Assembly: GCA_950106755.1 (NCBI GenBank)
Contig: OX467084.1
Coordinates: 4,836,001 to 4,900,000, forward strand
DNA: 64,000 nucleotides
DNA from: Climacium dendroides
Taxonomy: Eukaryota; Streptophyta; Bryopsida; Hypnales; Climaciaceae
Reading direction: 5' to 3'
The position numbers and the translations under genes were made by a program. Shown piece after piece: positions 1 to 11,640 of the stretch (the first letter of the stretch is position 1; each line of letters opens with the position of its first letter). The notes under the pieces are model-generated. The model saw only the letters and a program-made list of their open reading frames with translations, did not search any database and had not been told where the DNA came from.

Positions 1-1030
1 TACAAATGAAAAGTAGAATATTGTTGTTTAGGAAACACAATGAAAAGAGAACCTATAAATGCCAACCTTGAACCTAAAAATAACCAAAAATAAACTTAGG
101 GTTGCAAAGCATATGGTACAAATTTCAATCTCAAAACCACTATGCGAGACAAGCTTCAATAACCTTCACTAATCCTACAATTAAGCTTAATAACCCACCA
201 ACTCAGAGTTAACACATGTATTCATGAATGCCTACTTCTAATTACAAATGAACCATATTAGAATTGTTTGTAGTTTTTTGGTTTTTAGGGATTTTGACTT
301 TTTGAGCACCTAAAACAATGAATTTCACTTAGAAGTTATGAAGGCTATATTTCAATATTAGAAAACTTTAAACCTACTTATCAAATTCCGCCTAAAAATA
401 ATAATTTTTTTGGCCTCCAAAAAGGGTAAAAAATATTCTCTTGTGAGCACATTTCTAGACATTCAAAATTGTTCATTGTTCTATCATTTTTTAATTAGAA
501 TTTCATCACTATCAAGTTGTTAGGAATGACCTTTTTTTATTTTAAAAAAAATTGGATTTTTTCAATATTTTCAAATGATTTAAACAACATGAAGCCTACT
601 CATTAACTACTATATGCATAACTTTTCAAGATTTTTTTCTTAATACAATATTTTTCAATAGTGCTAGTACTACATCATAGTTGCACTATAATCATAGAAG
701 GTTTCTATAATATAGACACCTATAACATAGATGTATAGTCTTCAAGGCTCATAAGCTCATGTTTTTAGGCTCCCATAATAGCAACCCTCGGGTCAATACT
801 AATGCCAAATTGAACATAATAAATAGATATTTTATGCTTTCATTATAGCATATTAGATCACAGTTTTGTATATGTAAGTTCTAAAAAGGTCAATAATAAT
901 GTGCAACAATATGTTTGTAATATGATTTATGGATTCATTAATGTAAATAAGAAAAAACTTTTCTTAAAATTGACAACATGATTCATCATCTACATATTAA
1001 ATATTTACATCTAAAATACTTCCTTGTTAT
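1..1030. other. AT-rich spacer, no feature seen
   Basis: Low-GC sequence rich in homopolymer A and T runs. No open frame with protein-like composition, no splice-linked exons and no clear repeat structure were seen. Confidence 0.6.
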
Positions 1031-1032
1031 TA

Positions 1033-1587
1033 CTCCTTCCTTCCCAAAATGATCTTATTGTTGGCTTTAAATTTTTTAGTCCCAAAATGATCTTCATGTT
1101 GCACTTTGTGACATTGCAAATTGGTGAGATTCGGATTTCAATTGCTATTTGGGGCTCACAAAACAATCTCTTTTGTAATAGTCCCCCCTCATCCATGCAA
1201 TCATCAAGCAAAAGACAAATGAAATGACTAAAGGGTCAATCAACACTATTTGTTCTTAATTTTTGCATCTCTTTAAGTGTTGCCTGATTGAAGGAGGTAG
1301 AACAAAGATCCATATATAGTCTTGGGCCCATACTTACTATCCACAAAATAATAACCTCACACTCAAAATTTAAATGTCTACCAATGCTCCTTGAAAATGC
1401 CCTAAAAATTCCACTTTTCAATATTCTAAAACTACACTTTCAAAAGGGTTTTAAAACTCAAAGTTTTTAGAATGCTAGGAGTGCGCTAAATTCTATTTAG
1501 AACACAAAAGGAGTTTTTTGAATGTTATTTTTAGCCTTAATCCAAAAAAAATTGTTGAATAAAAACATCATTTGGGGACAAAGGAAG
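1033..1587. mobile_element. Stowaway-like MITE (Tc1/mariner type), about 555 bp
   Basis: The left end reads CTCCTTCCTTCCCAAAATGATC. The right end, reverse complemented, reads CTTCCTTTGTCCCCAAATGATG. The two form imperfect terminal inverted repeats of about 22 bp, and both are flanked by TA (1031-1032 and 1588-1589), the target duplication expected of the Tc1/mariner superfamily. The terminus matches the Stowaway consensus CTCCCTCCGTCCCAAAAT known from plants. The interior has short shadow frames only and no transposase, so the element is non-autonomous. It is longer than a typical Stowaway and has a second copy of the CCCAAAATGATCTT motif just inside the left end. Confidence 0.75.
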
Positions 1588-1589
1588 TA

Positions 1590-2763
1590 CATGAAGTTCT
1601 TGTAGTTGAACTTGATCAAATTGAAGAACATTAAAACAAGCTTATCTTACTATCTAAAGAAACCTTTCTTCTTCACATAGGAAATAGATTTTCAATGTTT
1701 TTATAGTGCCAATTTACGTATAGTGTTACTTCCTCTTTCAACTACTTCAATCTAATACTTTAAATTAAATTTTAGTTGCCTACAATTAGAAAAACATGTG
1801 ATTATTTAGATCCAATGGTAAAAGAATTCAAGTCAATCCATTAAAAATTTGAATTAAGTTTTTTTTCTCAATTTTTCTATTAGAAATATTGAATTTTTTT
1901 AAATAGAAAATTTGATTAGATTTTTGTTCACAAATAAGAAATGTCATTTTCTAATGTTATTTGAGTCTTAATGTTTGGAAAGCAATAATTTCTATATTGG
2001 TTTTGTAGGTTATTGTTTATTAGTTGTTCTGTCAGTTGGTCATTTGTTTTGTATATTATTATAAGTTTCTAGTTTAGGATTTTTAATATGTGATTGTTTT
2101 ACTTTGCAATTAATCCTTCAATTAATCTCAATTTGTTTTATCTCCAACTCAATGGAGTGACCTCTAAACTTGTGACTATGCAAAGAGACATGTAAACTAC
2201 AAAAGGACATCATTCCTCTAAGTTCGGATGGATTGCCACAAAAGAAGATACATATATGTATAAGAAGGCCAGTGACAATTGAAGAAGATGGATGGTTGTT
2301 GTTTAGGTAGGATGATAGTTGGAGCTTGTGAGGCAACAACAAATATACATACTGATCACCTTGATAGAATTTTGTTGCATAAATGAAGCAAACATTTATC
2401 ATATTATCATTCACACAATGGCTAAAATAGTTTTTGTTTACACCTTTTGAGAATTCAATGTCAAGTTTGGCCCTACGAAGAAAAAAAACACTCTTTGTCA
2501 TATACAAGGCAAATAGATGGAAATAGATAGATAGACAATGATAAAAGTACATTCAACAATCTAAACCTTTTCTTAGTCTAACTTTTATTACAGAAGATGA
2601 TAGATTTAATGGATTTTTCATTTTGGTCATTTTCTTGAATTTCTAGATTGATTTTAGAAACTTGGATTTTGAGCCTAAAATACACTTTAGATTTATTCAT
2701 TGGGGTCACCATAATGAACCTCATTTCATAGGCATTTTAGTGGCCTACATATTTACAAAATAA

Positions 2764-2798
<35 letters not shown>

Positions 2799-2916
2799 TC
2801 TTAGTAAAAACCTCTCAAAGTTCATGGCTTCTCTTTGAAGGCTAGCCTTTGGAGGTCATGGCTTTTGAAGATAGTAAAAATGTAGAAAGGATCACAAAAG
2901 TATCCAATTTATAGTA
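1590..2916. other. AT-rich spacer with a (TA)n microsatellite
   Basis: Spacer with an uninterrupted TA dinucleotide run of about 32 bp at 2766-2797. A 144-codon frame on the - strand at 2118-2552 has no recognisable family and was not accepted as a gene. Confidence 0.55.
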
Positions 2917-3866
2917 TTAGCCCTTACAAGTTTTTTGGACTATATTTTTACCATAATTATTTCAAAATTTCCATTTCAAATACAAGTACCAAATTTTAGA
3001 AAAAAAACATTTTTGGACACATGTAATTGTAGGGGCTTGTAGTATATTAGTTTGAGAAGATCTACAAAAAAATTCAAAAATTTCCACTATGTAGATTGCA
3101 AGATATTAACGTTTGAAGTGACAAAAATTCTTTTTTGGGCAGTGTAAAAAATCGGGTAGCTGCACTTTACAAGGTCACATTTGTATGAAAAAATGTTCAA
3201 AACCATGGTACTTATGTGGATTCATTCTTCAAGGTAAGTTGGTTACATTTTTGAAAAATTTCAGATCATTTGGAATTGTACAACAGATAGGAAAAAATAG
3301 TAAGTAGAAAAAAATAGTTAATAGAAAAAATAGAAAATAATTTACAATACTAAATTGTTGACAATATATTTATGAAATTGAAAAATGCCAATCCCAATGG
3401 TTGTAATGTTATAGTAAACAATCTACACCTAATGTTTTTATATTTTTTCCAAAAATATTGAAATTTGAGTTAAATAAAGGACTTTAAAGATTATTTTTGA
3501 ATAGAAATTCCATACTATCTACAAACTAAAATTCCTATTACTTTCATCTCATAAATCAAAATGGAATGATTCAAAGATTTTCATGTATATATATATATGT
3601 AGAAAATAAATTTCAAATTTTTATTTCTTAATAAAGTGATTTTTAAAGAAGATTTTCTAACTGCTTGGGCTACCGACCCAACAATAAAAACTATATATTA
3701 TACAATGATGTTTAACCTTGTAGTCAAAAGTTATAAAAATTGTTGCGCCTTAAAGCTATTACTTGGACATATGTTTTGTGAAAATTTCAAAGAAAAAATA
3801 AAACTCCTTTTGTAGTGAGTTGTCCAAAATCATTAAGTTGCCAAAACACGCAATTCCTAATTTGTG
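2917..3866 (-). mobile_element. Copy a of the TTAACCCCTAAAGG repeat family (about 0.95 kb, degraded)
   Basis: Read on the - strand, this block follows 58,819-59,758 and 14,989-15,911 along its length. Shared landmarks are the segment 'caactcactacaaa.ggagtttt' near its 5' end, 'tcataacttttgactaca', the 'ccattgggattgg' segment, and 'gtagattgcaagatatta' near its 3' end. The left boundary TTAGCCCTTACAAG at 2917 is a mutated version of the family terminus, and the right end is worn. No coding capacity is seen. Read here as an old DNA-transposon copy, probably non-autonomous. Confidence 0.7.
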
Positions 3867-4760
3867 AGTCTTTTTAAACAATTGAATATGAGTCTTTTTG
3901 CTTGAGGTTTTTAGAGGCTTAGATTTCAGTAGTCAAACCCACTTCTCTAAATGGGTACAACAATTTCTTTGGCAATGAATTCCTCTTTCATTTGTCTCAA
4001 AAAAAAAGACAAAACTAAATGGGTACACCATTGGGGGTCTCAAATTTTATGCAATTTTTTTGCTACACAATAAAAAAAAATTATATATCATTTACTTCTT
4101 TAGACTTAAAATCTTCAATGTAAAATTACATTCTTTAATCTTTTCAATTGCCCAAGCTCTAATTGTTCTCATGGCTAAAAATTTGTTCTCATAGCTCCTA
4201 GCTTCTTAATTAATTAGTGTCATACATACTAATGAGATAATTCTATATAGTTTTGAAGAAGGCCCTACCCAAAAAAAAATTCTTGTGCAAATTTAAGTCA
4301 AATGATTAAGAGAATTTCTTTTGACTAATTTCATTAAAGGAATACTGGAGAACAATTAGCCAATTTGCTCCTATACTTGCATTAGATCTGAAAAATTAAC
4401 CAAAAGTATGCCAAATGTAGTGAGTTGCTATATGTTCACCAAAAAATCTAAAAAATGCTACTAAAAATGGCAATAAAAATTGCAAGGGCGGGCAATTTGA
4501 CAAATCTTGAAAAAAAACAATCATAAATGGTCTCATTCCAAGGGACATGTGATCTCTGCCAAAACTAGAACTTTTGGTTTTACCGGTACGTCTGCAACTC
4601 TGCACTAACGGCACAAGGACACCCACACCGACGCACCTGATCGGGCTTGAACGGGTTGACTCCTCCATCTTTGTTTTGCTCATTTGTGTCCAAAAGACAA
4701 GGAAAAAAAATGGGTAGACTGAAATTTAAAAAAATAAAATATACAAACATATAATTTTTT
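3867..4760. other. AT-rich spacer leading into a GC-richer gene island
   Basis: Nothing supported until GC content rises near 4,560. A TATA-like stretch (atatacaaacatataat) lies at about 4739-4755, just before the GC-rich leader of the next gene, and could be its promoter. Confidence 0.4.
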
Positions 4761-7042
4761 ATTTATTTATTTAACCCGCTTAGGTCGAAACCCTCGTCGC
4801 CGCTGATTTCCAATTTAACTGCCGTACTGAAGAAAGGAATCCCCTGTAGATTCGAATCCGAAGCTGCCGCTGGACAAAGGCGACAGCCACGCCCCGTCTC
4901 TGTTGCGCACAAAACACAACCCGAAGGAAGGAAGGAAACAATCGAACACGCTCGAAGCAGAAGCAGAAGCTCCCATTCCCAACTATGGAGCCCTTGCAGT
5001 ACTCCGACTAAGATTTTGGAGAGTTCACAGAGGTATACTTGATGCATTTCGCTGATACATCGACTGCGCGCTTACCATGAATTTTCAGCCCAGAGTTTCA
5101 GAAGAAGAGTGAATTTCCTGTTGTTGGCCAGGTGATTAGGTGTTTGTTGGTGGAATTGATGTGGAGACTGACGAGTTTTGTGTGCTTGCTGTGCAGTATC
5201 GAGGGGTTACCATTTGCCTTTTGCTCGTCATTCTAAAGGAGGATTGGTTTCTGTTTTGCAATTTGGTTTTGCCGCACGGGGCTTGTGCTGGAGGTTTTGG
5301 TGTAACATGATGTCGCTCTGCGGTTTCTCATACTAGAGAGTTCTTCTTTCTTCTGGCTTGGCTTGAGGTATGGTGCCTGGAGTTCCTGGCTTGCGAAGAG
5401 AATGAATTGTTAACCGATTTCTTGGTATTGGTACGTTCATGTTGTGTTTCGATGAGCGAGAATGGTGCGATTGATCGATTGGTAAAGCTCGAGACTTGGA
5501 GATGTGCTGCGTAGTCTCGGTGGGTGGCATTTGGCTCTTTATTACTGCTATCAGGATCGGCCTTTTATTTGTTGCTTTTGTAGGTCCATGGTCTGTGCGT
5601 GCGCGCGCAGATGAGCGGTACGGCTTATTAGATTTTTTCCCGGAGAGGTGTAGAGAAGGTTGTGTAGGAGATCGGATCAAGTCTTCCGACGACAGTTGAG
5701 TAGGTGTGTGATTTTCTTGGTTGGAAGGGGAACGTACTTAATTGCACCGTCCCGTAATTGTCAAGGACGGAGCATAGATCGTCTGGGGAGTATTGTTAGC
5801 CTTTGCTGCAAGTATGTCTGTGCTTGTACTTATGATTTGCAAGGTAGCTCGAGCTTCTTTCTTGCCAGTATAAGGCGCTTGTCTCTTACTCGCACACATG
5901 TAGATTGTCCCGAGCGCGGGCTTCTCCAAGCAAATCCACAAGTATGGCCTGTGCAACACCCGACTCCTTCTCATCCATTTTTCTTTTTCATTCACACCGG
6001 GAGGGAGCTTCCAGCTTTCCTCCTTTTCGTGTCCCGCTTCCGCACGAGCGAGCAAGGGTACTTGCGCGATGGGGTCAGGCGTACGATCACCCCAGTGTTC
6101 TCTTGCAGACGAAAGTGCAGTACAGCGCTTTTGTCGGAAGCACTTCATTTAGCACCATTTTGCGATGCGAGTCAAGTATGTTTGTAATTTTTTTTTTTTT
6201 TTTTTGGAGAATGTGAGTTTTTTTGGTTACGGACAGTTAAATTCGATATTTATGAAAGGAATTCCTGCTTTGTGAAGAAGTCCCAGTTTTTCTGTGGGGT
6301 GGAATTCAAGGTTCGGGGATTTCCTCTTAAGACAACCCTGTTGGACTGGGAGCTCAGGGTTGTGGAAGATCAGTAAATGTAGACATTGCGCGGTGAATCG
6401 AATCTGCGCTTGATTAGAGACGACGGACAACAGTGTCCTGTCGCACTATTCGAGCAATCTCACGGTCGTGAACAATGTTCAGTTTATTTGTCTTCTTTGT
6501 TGGCACCGCTTAGTTTAGAGTTTCTCATTTCAAGCTTTATGTGTTTTGTGTGTTTGCGGTAATGAAATTCGAGTTTCTTCCAAAGCCATCTCTGCTGTGA
6601 GATTATTCTATGAACAGGTTCTCCTTTTTCTTAATTTGGGATCTTATTCAAGCTCCCATGCCTTGTTAGATTTCCTTAACCATTTTCCTCTAAGATGGGT
6701 TGGTAGATCGATGGTGTTGAGTGTTGAGCTTGCGGAAGAACATTGAATGTGGACACTGAGTGGTAGTTCGAATTCGTACTCGCTTACAGTAGACCTCTAA
6801 CTTCCGATCGGAGAATATAACTGATTGCAGGGCTGGTTACTCTTGGTTGTATTTATTAGGGTCGGTCCATAGCAAGAGAATTCCGTAGAGGTGGATACTA
6901 TTGTGGACATGGTGTAAGCTAAAGTTAGATTTCTTTCTAACCCGAGGAAAATAAATCTAGGCTGTGGTTGATGCGGTGTGATGTTGAATTATTCTTTCTC
7001 GTGTGCCAGATTACATAATCGAAGCGGATCATTTGAGCGTGG
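4761..7042 (+). other. Promoter and long 5' leader (possibly with introns) of the PABP-like gene
   Basis: About 2.3 kb of GC-richer sequence precedes the first coding exon. It has many short frames but none with protein-family character, so it looks like 5' UTR and leader-intron sequence. Features seen: a 19-nt T tract at about 6188-6206, and an internal imperfect duplication of about 80 bp (about 6340-6417 and 6705-6795, sharing 'gtggaagatcagtaaatgtagacat' versus 'gcggaagaacattgaatgtggacac'). The transcription start was not located. Any transcript starting near 4,780 would carry several upstream ATGs unless they are spliced out. Confidence 0.45.
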
Positions 7043-10000
7043 ATGTCGCCGAGAGACCATTTACCTTGTTCCCCAATTGTGCAAAACTTCGAAATGGCGA
7101 ATCAAGTCGGCACCTTCACCGAGCCTGTCATCCTGAGCCCGACCACTGCTGAGCAAGGTTCCGATCAGTCGGGTGGCTATTTTGCGAGCCCTGTTGCCGA
7201 AACAAGGTCGTGTCTCCAAGCTCCTGAGGCCCCGGAGAATCCAGTGGATCATCACTCCAAGCAGTTGGAGAATCTTGCCCAAGCTTGTGAGGAGCTCATA
7301 TTTTCCGAACCTGTGGCAAATTCGGGACTCAATGAGGATCAGTCCTTCGTCCCAGAACCCGACACGATGCTGAAGCTCCCAAGATACATATCCGAGGCGC
7401 TTTACGTTGCGGATTTGCACCCATTGGCGATTGAGAATGTGGGCTATTTGCTGGATCTCTTCAGCAGCGTGGGGAATGTTTCCATTGTCAAAGTCATTCC
7501 GAAGCCGCCGGACACTCCGGGCATACCTCTCTGCAGCGCGTATGTCAACTTCCACAAAGTTGAAGACGGTATGTCAAGATAAGGTTTCATCATTTGGAGG
7601 TAGATGTATAGACTTTTCAATAATTATTATTTGATTCTTTGATAAGTACTGATAACATTCTTCTGTGCCGATATACCCGTGGCTTCTTGACCTTGGGATT
7701 GCTCTGTTGTATGGCGGGCATGGCAAGAAAAATATATGTACCGACTTGTGAATATTTATATCTTGACTCAAGAATACTAACTAGAGTGGAATTTCAGCCT
7801 GTCGTGCGTGGCAAACCCTCAACTACCATGTCTGGATGGGTCAACCTATGCGCATCATGTTTTCGAACTTGGATCCAGCCACTCGTTATAACGAGGACGC
7901 AAACATCATCGTCACGGTATGAATGATTTGCTCCATGAATTTTCCCAAAAATATTGCAACAAGCGGCATTGATGTTTTTACTCTTAATTAATCGCCCTGC
8001 CATATTACTTAATTAATATATTTGGTTAGTTCTCTGATCTTCAAGAGGATTTGGATCTGTAAGTTTATTTATTCGATTGTGCAGGACTTGGAAGAGTCAA
8101 TAGATTCCAAATTGCTCCATCAAAGGTTTTGTGAACACGGTGCTGTGGTGTCGTCTAAAGTGGCAGTAGATGCAAATGGTAAGTCAACGGGACGAGCCTT
8201 TATCCAGTTTGAGGACGAGATCGATGCAAAACGAGCCATCGAAGTGATGAACAATGAAAAGATTAGGGGGAAGAAGGTTTACGTTGGGCCCTTCATACGC
8301 CGTAAAGTCCACTCTGAAGCTGAGGAGATGAACAAGAATCCGATCAATCTGAACCCAACTCATGTGGAGATTGCTATTCCGGCACATGACTTGGAAAATG
8401 AATCACTTCCTATTGGTCAAAATGGATCACAGGACATCCTACTCGGGTCTTCTTCGAAGTCCGGAAAAAGATCGAGAGACTTCCGATTGGGGACTTCTGA
8501 CAGTCTAGCAGATGGATCTCATGACCTCCGGCCAGAATATGGATTTCTCAGGGTCAGCAGCTCTAGTTCCGGCAAAACTACTTCCAACGCTACAGTAAGG
8601 AATTATCTCCATCTAAATGTTATTTGATTGGCATAGCTGATACAGACTTAGCATTAATTTAAGTAATATGCTTGCACTAATTGTCATTTGTCAAGATGCC
8701 TGATGAAAGAGATTAGTTCACTGATGCCGGTAGCTGCCATGAAATTATCTTGTACTGAACTTACTGCCAGCATTTGAAGCAAAATATTAGTTTGTGCTGG
8801 GCTTTGCGTTGATCGTCCTTGTGGAAGCTTTGAGAACTCATAGATGGAATACAAACATGTTTTACTGGTTCTAGATGCCCACTGACATGGAAAAGACGAA
8901 TGTGCAGACTCAGCAAAGTGAAGGTGGTCGCGAAGCAAAGGAGCGTGAAAGAAACTTGAGAAGGGGGACAAAGGCATCACGGAACCTGGTGAAGTACCTC
9001 AATAGACGAATCTGTCCTTGAATTTTTTTTAATTAAGTCACAGAAGGTAGGGCAGTTCTATATGCTTGGATTGATATTATAATCTAAGTACAGCTAGCTA
9101 AAATAAGGACTGTGCACGTGCTCTTAACAGGCGAGGAGAAGATTCCTTTTTAGACAAGAGATGCGAAAAGAGAAAATGTCAAGCTCTGAGTACTCCTCTC
9201 AGATACCAGCGGATCTAAGTTCCGAACCTTGGCCTCCCCAGCCGTGGTCAGTCGAGATCTTAAGGGATAGGCTAACGAAATCCCATTGCCCAGAAGAGCG
9301 ATTGGCGGTAAGTATATATTGCAATCCATTCAGATGTGCCTATCTCGATCATCTCCTTCTGCATGCAATTATGCCAGTTTGAATAATTTTACTGAGTAGT
9401 TTAATTATGCAAATGAAGCCGACTATGGTACTCTTGTATGCCTCCTGAGACAATTGAGTTATGTTATGAAATTCGTGCAGATGCTGGGGGCAACTTTATT
9501 TCCACTGGTCGCCAGACAGACGAAGACGTTGGTCTCGGACGTCACAAACATGCTCGTGAAGCTCGACATAGTGGAGATTGAGAGAATCATAAATCTCTCG
9601 GAAGAAGCTTTGCACCACAAAGTGGAGGAGGTAAAGAAAGAAATCTCAGAGAGAGTACCGGCGTTTGTTCCTCCAAAATTCGTTGATGTACACGAAGTAG
9701 TGCCTTGTGTGGAGGAGAAGCACGTCATTCTCGTCGAGGAATTCGAAGACCTCCCTCCGCTTGTTCCTGCAAGTGCTCCCACACCGATTCCAGCAGCACC
9801 AGCACCCTCGCTGACTCCTGCACCAACGGACCCGGCTCCAAGTGTGAACTTCAAGGAATTTGTTGTACCGAGTTTTCCAGTACCGGTAGTACCGGAATTT
9901 CTGCAGGCCCCGTCATTGCCTGGATTCGGTTTGAGGATTCCAGTTAATTTACCATTCCCGCTAGTACCACTCCCATTTGTACCACACCCACACCCTCTAA

Positions 10001-11046
10001 TACAACCATGTTTTCCTGATTCGGTTCTGAACTACACGGGCTACAGGCCAAAGCCAGGGACTGGTTTCTATGAGCCTCGTGTGAGTCATCATCTAGAAGG
10101 ACTCTACCAATTCGCTGCAGCTCTTGCTAGTGCGTATCTAGTTCATGAAGACGAAGCCATAGCTGCTGAGGAATCAGATGATCCAATCGAGGAACATGCA
10201 CATGCAGAGCGAGCTCAAGCCGTGGAAGAGCCTGGTGATCTGATGATGGAGGCATTTGCTCATGTAAGGCTAGCTCAAATTGTGGAGGAAACCGCTGAAG
10301 AGATGGAAGAATTTGTTCAGGAGGAGCGAGCTCAAGCTGTAGAAAAATCTACTGAACTGATGGAGGAATTTGCTCAGGGGGAGCCAGCTCAAGCTGTAGA
10401 AAAATCTGCTGAACTGATGGAGGAATTTGCTCAGGAGGAGCGAACTCAAGCTGTGGAGGAATCTACTGAACTGATGGAAGAATTTGCTCAGGAGGAGCGA
10501 TCCCACGTTGTGGAGGAATCCGCTGAACTGATGGAGGAAGTTGCTTGTGTAGGGCGAGCTCAAGCCGTGGAGAACTTCGCTGAATGGAAGGAGCCATTTG
10601 CTCATGAAAAGAGAATTCTAGCCGTGAAGGAGTCCGCTGATTGTGTCGAGGAATTTGCTCACGGAGAGCAAGCTGAAGCTGTAGAAGGATCCGCTGAACT
10701 TATGGAGGAAGTTGCTAATGTTGAGCAGGCTAATCAAGCCCTCGAAGGATCCACAGAACTTATGGAGGAAGTTGCTCACATAGAGCAAGCTAATCGAGCC
10801 CTAGAAGAATCTGATGAAGTTATGGAGGAAGTTGTTAATGAGGAGCAAGCTCAAGTCGTGGAGGAATCCGCTAAACCTACGCAAGAAGTTGCTCATGAGG
10901 AGCGGGCTCAAGCCGTGGAAGAACCTGCTGAACTTATGGTGGAATTTCCTGATGAGGAGCAAGCTCAAGCTCAATCTGCACAGGAATCAGTTCAGAAAGA
11001 AGCACCGCAAGAGGAGTCAGCTCAAGTGGAATTTGCTGAGGAATGA
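7043..11046 (+). CDS. PABP-like RNA-binding protein: two RRMs, MLLE domain, acidic repeat tail
   Basis: Six exons: 7043-7568, 7798-7916, 8085-8594, 8875-8988, 9131-9307 and 9481-11046, all with GT-AG introns and continuous phase, giving 1003 aa. RRM1 (about residues 119-195) starts ALYVADLHPL and ends GQPMRIMFSN, as in poly(A)-binding proteins. RRM2 (about 211-285) runs from NIIVTDLEESIDSKLL to KKVYVGPFIRRK, almost the canonical PABP RRM2. RRM3 and RRM4 are absent. After a charged linker comes an MLLE (PABC) domain (about 475-540: CPEERLAMLGATLFPLV, then VTNMLVKLD in place of KITGMLLEI), split by intron 5. A Pro-rich segment follows (about 570-665), then fourteen acidic repeats (about 729-980). 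By family, RRM1-2 bind poly(A) and MLLE binds PAM2 peptides in the cytoplasm. An alternative start at 7094 (MANQVG) has a better ATG context than 7043. Recognition of the family is firm. The role of the tail is unknown. Confidence 0.88.
10217..10975 (+). repeat. Coding tandem repeat, about 57 bp x 14 (acidic 19-aa repeat)
   Basis: Within the last exon of the PABP-like gene, units of about 57 bp encode variants of AVEESAELMEEFAQEERAQ. I count fourteen units; two carry one extra residue (EQANQ and EQANR forms). Hydrophobic positions (V, L, M, F/V, A) recur with heptad-like spacing among Glu residues, so a helical or coiled-coil rod is plausible (inference). Neighbouring units differ at several bases, so the array is not a very recent expansion. 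Confidence 0.85.
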
Positions 11047-11640
11047 AGATCAATAATTAATCACCCTGATCAATCATTCATATATATGTATTTTTAACTG
11101 TACAGTTTCCGCTTTGGAAATGCAAGGTAGATTGTAGGGGATCCAGTGGTGCGTGTATGTAAACTGTGTCATCACAGTTTATGCTGATCAGGGCTCTAGA
11201 ATTCTAGGCTTGGCAAAATGGATTCCACCAAACACAGGGAATGCTAGGTAGATTCGACACGAATTAAAGGCTCATGCATCAGGACCCGGATCGGTCAAGA
11301 CTCAAGCACTTGATCTACAGTATGTTTGACAATTTTAATTAATTCCACCATATACTGATACCAATTAACTCAAGCCTATTTTGAAGTACTTGGACCACTT
11401 TGTACAAACTCCAATCCGGTTGAAACTTCCCAGCTGAACGAGCAAATGTGAGGCACAAGAAAGTTTCATCAGGATTTAGGCCACGCAACCAGATGTGTAC
11501 TCGGGATCTATGGCATTCAATCTGTTCATTAATTACAGTGTGAATATGAGCTTGGGAACCTTCAGAACACAAGAGCACCATTTGCATTGAAGGGCCATTA
11601 CACTCGCTCAATCCAGTGGAGTCTAGCAATTTCTATCTAC
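11047..11640 (+). other. 3' UTR and downstream flank of the PABP-like gene
   Basis: GC content stays intermediate for about 600 bp after the stop, then falls. A 96-codon frame on the - strand (11339-11629) has protein-like composition but no family I recognise and no splice partners. It could be chance or a gene fragment. No clear poly(A) signal was assigned. Confidence 0.35.

Noticed and set aside
2118..2552. 144-codon open frame on the - strand
   Set aside because: AT-driven composition, no recognisable motif, no splice partners and no start context; it appears to be chance.
4846..4862. GATTCGAATCC, another tRNA B-box-like word
   Set aside because: No cloverleaf can be drawn around it on either strand; it lies in the leader of the PABP-like gene.
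4396..5047. Two - strand frames (95 and 94 codons) upstream of the PABP-like gene
   Set aside because: They lie in the GC-rich promoter or leader region, have low-complexity Leu/Ser/Cys composition and match nothing recognised; likely shadows of elevated GC.
5660..6216. Overlapping frames of 175, 136 and 103 codons in three frames
   Set aside because: Mutually overlapping on both strands with no domain, which is the pattern of a GC-rich non-coding leader.
10270..10605. 111-codon - strand frame opposite the acidic repeats
   Set aside because: It is the antisense of the 57-bp coding repeat and carries the same periodicity; the sense frame has MLLE and RRM exons in phase.
11339..11629. 96-codon - strand frame downstream of the PABP-like gene
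   Set aside because: Protein-like composition but no recognised family, no exons to join and no supporting signals; kept only as a note in the flank.
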